Assembly (NCBI RefSeq): GCF_023061285.1
Contig: NZ_JAKGAM010000011.1
Span: 52,685-116,684 of the forward strand
From: Chromohalobacter nigrandesensis
GTDB lineage: Bacteria; Pseudomonadota; Gammaproteobacteria; Pseudomonadales; Halomonadaceae
Direction of reading: 5' to 3'
Length of the DNA: 64,000 nt
Position numbers and translations under genes: made by a program. Positions 61,782 through 64,000 of this stretch are shown in pieces (the first letter of the stretch is position 1; each line of letters opens with the position of its first letter). The notes below the pieces were generated by a model. The model made no database searches. It was not told the origin of the DNA and was given only the letters and a program-made list of their open reading frames with translations.

Positions 61782-62149
61782 ACAAGTAAGCTAGCACTCA
61801 CCCCTCTCGCCCACCGATAACCACCCGTCCTCCCCAAGCCACGAACTGCATCGATAAGTGACGCCTTATCCGCTTTGCTGACAGACCTCATCCCGCCTAG
61901 TATGAATCTCTAAGGCCGCTTAGACGGCTCGAAAAATAACCAATACACATGGGACTACCGCATCAACACGATATGCAGTGGCCGTGGCGGTAGCGTGCCT
62001 GACGACCACCATAATGCCGGCTGAGTGACGGAAACCGGCAAAGGCAGCAGGCACGCGAATTCTGCATAACGCGCTGAATAATTCTTAGTATGCATTAAAA
62101 TCAATGGGTTAGGTGCGTAAGGACAAGCTAGATAAGATTTATTGAACGC

Positions 62150-62181
62150 GCGCGCTCGTTCAAGTAGCAAAACGAGCGCGC
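62150..62181. repeat. Perfect 11-base inverted repeat next to the cassette boundary
   Basis: GCGCGCTCGTT (62150-62160) and AACGAGCGCGC (62171-62181) flank a 10-base loop. It lies 13 bases before the recombination core GTTAGGC. It may be part of an atypical recombination site of a preceding cassette, a terminator, or a regulatory hairpin. Confidence 0.65.
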
Positions 62182-62193
62182 TAGCTAATACCT

Positions 62194-62200
62194 GTTAGGC
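62194..62200 (+). other. Integron recombination core GTTAGGC, left boundary of cassette 1
   Basis: GTTAGGC is the consensus GTTRRRY core cut between G and TT by integron integrases. Its complement GCCTAAC is found at the far end of the same cassette (63134-63140), as required when a cassette circularises. This marks the left end of cassette 1. Confidence 0.7.
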
Positions 62201-62227
62201 AGTCAAGAAGTGTCCAAAGGAGTTGCG

Positions 62228-63139
62228 ATGATCGAAGACCAAATTAGTCAGCTAGTGGCTTCAATAAAGGGGCATCAAGAAGAATTGGATGCTACTGCAA
62301 AACTTTTCCGAACCCCAGAAATTATGGATTCGTTCGATAAATGGAACAGTAACTGTTGGCGTAGTTCAGTTTTTGGGGATGGTTTAATAAAGTTGCGCCT
62401 ATTTACTGAAAATAACTTTAATTTTGTAGAAACGGTTGGTGTTATTTCTGTTGCTCGCTATATATTCGAGCTAAGTCTTTGGCTGCGTCTTTTGGACCTT
62501 GATTCACGCTACGGCCTTGTATATTATGAACAAATTATAGACACACAGCTTCGTTACTGGAAAGACTACTGTTCGCAACTCAACAGAGAGATTAGTCTGC
62601 TTAATCAGTTTTCAGAAGAAGAATCATCCCTACTGAATGACAAGATGGCGGAGTTGAGCCTGATTTCTGATGAGCAAAAAAAGCAGCAGGCCGCTATATC
62701 GACCCCTAAAATTGTAGCCGAACTGATCGACAGGAAAGCGGCTCGGCAATTTTCAATCTATGCCGAGCAAGCGAAAATTAATGGTTACGGATTTCAAGCA
62801 TATATGGTAGAGAACCAAGCTCTGCCAGAAGTCGAAGGTTCCATAGCTAGTTTGGAACAAGAAAAAGCCACATTTAATGCAACGATTTCAGAAGATATAC
62901 GAGGCTTGATACCTGGTCGTTGGAATTGGCGTCAAATGGCAGAAAAAGTCAGCTTGACTGAGGAATACGATTTCATCTACACGTTTAGCAGTAAGCTACT
63001 TCATGCGACTCCAGCAAGTATCACAACTAACCAGAAAAACCTTGAGCTAGAAGAAATGGTTGTGTTTCTAAAATATATTGACGTGAAAATAAGAGACTTG
63101 CTTGAGTTAGGTCAGAGCCATGCGCAGGTAACTGCCTAA
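62228..63139 (+). CDS. Cassette 1: unknown 303-residue protein
   Basis: From the ATG at 62228, with AAAGGAG five bases upstream, the protein has 303 residues. It is mostly helical with no signal peptide. It opens with IEDQISQLVASIKGHQEELD, has a mid-region that may sit on a membrane or in a core (VETVGVISVARYIFELSLWL), a charged helix (FSEEESSLLNDKMAEL), and near the end EYDFIYTFSSKLLHATPASI, which recalls DUF5677-like proteins of unknown function. I cannot assign a function. Base composition is visibly lower in GC than the rest of the window, signalling foreign origin. Its stop codon lies inside the attC core GCCTAAC, as in many cassettes. Confidence 0.85.
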   Translation: MIEDQISQLVASIKGHQEELDATAKLFRTPEIMDSFDKWNSNCWRSSVFGDGLIKLRLFTENNFNFVETVGVISVARYIFELSLWLRLLDLDSRYGLVYYEQIIDTQLRYWKDYCSQLNREISLLNQFSEEESSLLNDKMAELSLISDEQKKQQAAISTPKIVAELIDRKAARQFSIYAEQAKINGYGFQAYMVENQALPEVEGSIASLEQEKATFNATISEDIRGLIPGRWNWRQMAEKVSLTEEYDFIYTFSSKLLHATPASITTNQKNLELEEMVVFLKYIDVKIRDLLELGQSHAQVTA

Positions 63140-63159
63140 CGGTGAGCAAAGCGTTATAC
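63134..63159 (+). other. attC site of cassette 1, unusually short (26 bases)
   Basis: GCCTAAC (63134-63140) and the right core GTTATAC (63153-63159) bracket only 12 bases. GCCTAAC complements the left boundary core of the same cassette (GTTAGGC). Normal attC sites are about 57-141 bases with paired L boxes; these are missing here, although TAACG/CGTTA can pair. The site may be a truncated attC. Confidence 0.65.
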
Positions 63160-63178
63160 AGACTAGGGAGAGCCAAGT

Positions 63179-63838
63179 TTGGAGTTAGACAGCGTAGTCC
63201 CATGGGGCCGATCTTTTGAAGAATACCAAGCAATGTTCGGGTTATCGGAAGATGATCTGAACAAGCGGATCCTCGCGAGCTTTAATGCAGAGACTACAGG
63301 CCGAGGATGCCAAATCACCTCCTGTGATCCGGTGTTCCAATTCCAGCCTGAAGAAATACGCCGTCGGATTGACGATGTGTACCCAGAAATTATGGCTAAG
63401 CTGCAGCAGGGAGCAGAAAACTATATCTGGGACTCACTGGGCAGTGTTGAGCAACTTGGCCAGGTCCGGATGAGGGCCATGTCAAAGTTTCTTTCTGATT
63501 TTGAAATCGGTCTTCAAGAAGGGCGGTATGTATCAGCATCACTGCCAGCGCTGCCATTCCCTGACTCAAAGTTCGATCTGGCACTCTGCTCTCACTACCT
63601 TTTCCTCTACAGTGACCATGTAGATGGGGCGGCTCATTTAGCATCAATGCGGGAGCTGTGCAGAGTTGCGCCCGAGGTCCGGGTTTTTCCTGTTGTGTCG
63701 TTGGATGGAAAGACCTCGAAATATTTGGATCAGGTCATGACGGCACTATCCGCAGACGGTATTGATGTCTCGTTGCAGCCTGTCAGCTACCGATTTCAAA
63801 AAGGTGCTACTGAGATGCTGGTAGCAAAGTCTGTATAA
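63179..63838 (+). CDS. Cassette 2: SAM-methyltransferase-like protein with a deletion in motif I
   Basis: The 219-residue protein, from a TTG at 63179 preceded by AGGGAGAG, matches a class I methyltransferase-like family: WGRSFEEYQAMFGLSEDDLN, CQITSCDPVFQFQPEEI, SLPALPFPDSKFDLALCSHY and ELCRVAPEVRVFPVVSLDG. In this family the segment after the RIL strand normally carries a glycine-rich SAM-binding loop (of the type GCGDGPASFNAE). Here the frame goes directly from RILA to SFNAETTGRG, so about six residues including the glycines are missing without a frameshift. It may be catalytically dead or bind another ligand. The next start would be the ATG at 63233. Its stop lies in the attC core GTATAAC. 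Confidence 0.8.
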   Translation: MELDSVVPWGRSFEEYQAMFGLSEDDLNKRILASFNAETTGRGCQITSCDPVFQFQPEEIRRRIDDVYPEIMAKLQQGAENYIWDSLGSVEQLGQVRMRAMSKFLSDFEIGLQEGRYVSASLPALPFPDSKFDLALCSHYLFLYSDHVDGAAHLASMRELCRVAPEVRVFPVVSLDGKTSKYLDQVMTALSADGIDVSLQPVSYRFQKGATEMLVAKSV

Positions 63839-63910
63839 CCAATGGCAGCACGGTGACCGCTTTTCCGCCGCGCTGCGGCTCCAAACCGGCACGTGTGCCA
63901 AGCGTTAGAA
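63833..63910 (+). other. attC site of cassette 2
   Basis: This 78-base site runs from GTATAAC (63833-63839) to GTTAGAA (63904-63910). The inner arms TGGCAGCACG and CGTGTGCCA pair with one extrahelical base, the hallmark of attC folding, and a GC-rich central stem (GCCGCGCTGCGGC) is present. GTATAAC complements the core at the start of the same cassette (GTTATAC, 63153-63159). Confidence 0.85.
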
Positions 63911-63920
63911 GAGGCCGAGT

Positions 63921-64000
63921 GTGGATATCAAAGCTAACATAAAAGAATACATTCCGCTCTGGAGCTTCTTAAGAAGCCTCCGCACCAATCGGCTTGTGAG
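63921..64000 (+). CDS. Cassette 3: start of an unknown gene (runs off the window)
   Basis: A GTG at 63921, 10 bases after the attC core and preceded by GAGG, opens a frame that reads MDIKANIKEYIPLWSFLRSL and stays open to the window end (26 codons). The position directly after an attC site is typical of a cassette gene. Too little is present to name a family. Confidence 0.55.
   Translation, partial: MDIKANIKEYIPLWSFLRSLRTNRLV

Larger units (their letters stand above)
61782..62227. other. Gene-poor junction before the cassette array
   Basis: This 446-base stretch between the bactofilin terminator and the first cassette gene holds no convincing protein gene. It becomes more A/T-rich toward the right. 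It contains a perfect 11-base inverted repeat (62150-62181) and ends in the recombination core GTTAGGC at 62194-62200. No integron integrase or tyrosine recombinase gene is present. A possible weak promoter (TTAGGT at 62109, TAAGAT at 62133, 18-base spacing) might drive the cassettes. Confidence 0.55.

Noticed and set aside
1..64000. tRNA, rRNA, CRISPR arrays, insertion sequences or prophage genes
   Set aside because: I scanned for their typical features and gene products and saw none; the only mobile signature is the cassette array at the right end.

Overview
This 64-kb window is high-GC chromosomal DNA from a gammaproteobacterium, most likely a halophile of the family Halomonadaceae (Halomonas or Chromohalobacter-like). 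The taxonomic call is inferred from the complete ectoine-degradation operon (doeA-doeB-doeX), the zwf-pgl-eda/hexR Entner-Doudoroff block, and the general gene style. No rRNA, tRNA, CRISPR or insertion sequence was recognised.

Layout. 1-1.8 kb: end of a YdeP-type molybdopterin oxidoreductase and fdhD. 2-8.2 kb: a LysR gene, the doeXBA operon, a divergent MocR/GntR regulator (probable EnuR) and a GhrA-type reductase. 8.2-12.5 kb: ugpBAEC glycerol-3-phosphate transporter with a PhoB-like box. 12.6-16.7 kb: zwf-pgl-eda with divergent hexR. 16.8-20.2 kb: a PhnD/C/E-like ABC transporter with a double-length permease, then ynfA. 20.6-33.0 kb: a 13-gene, tightly overlapping aryl-polyene-type biosynthesis and export operon. 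It carries a chain-length-factor-like KS, ACP, membrane protein, an AMP-ligase fused to a dehydratase, glycosyltransferase, acyltransferase, LolA-like protein, MMPL exporter, FAD enzyme, DUF3261 lipoprotein, KS, dehydratase and KR. 33.1-40.1 kb: an unknown membrane protein, a universal stress protein with a SulP transporter, a HAD phosphatase, and a slipin/NfeD pair with a small secreted protein. 40.2-44.1 kb: LysR, gamma-butyrobetaine hydroxylase, an orphan betaine/carnitine binding protein and a TVP38-family protein. 44.1-50 kb: GT4, LysR, haloacetate dehalogenase, tartrate dehydrogenase, MFS transporter and a hemerythrin remnant. 50-54.5 kb: chemoreceptor, SMP-30 lactonase and OprB porin. 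54.8-60.4 kb: AstE, a basic-amino-acid ABC transporter and a second AstE-like deacylase. 60.4-61.8 kb: two divergent bactofilins.

The last 2 kb (62.2-64.0 kb) differs sharply. It is lower in GC in its first gene, and its genes are separated by integron attC recombination sites. The ends of each cassette are mutually complementary exactly as cassette biology predicts (GTTAGGC with GCCTAAC, GTTATAC with GTATAAC). No integron integrase is visible in the window, so this looks like a cassette array without an adjacent integrase. Its cargo is an unknown 303-residue protein, a methyltransferase-like protein that appears to have lost its SAM-binding glycine motif, and the start of a third gene.

The most interesting items are the integrase-less cassette array with an unusually short attC, the pared-down aryl-polyene-like operon with its fused ligase/dehydratase, and several well-formed operator candidates: a 23-bp-period inverted repeat between doeA and the MocR gene, a PhoB box before ugpB, a HexR-like palindrome before zwf, and a LysR palindrome at 46.5 kb.
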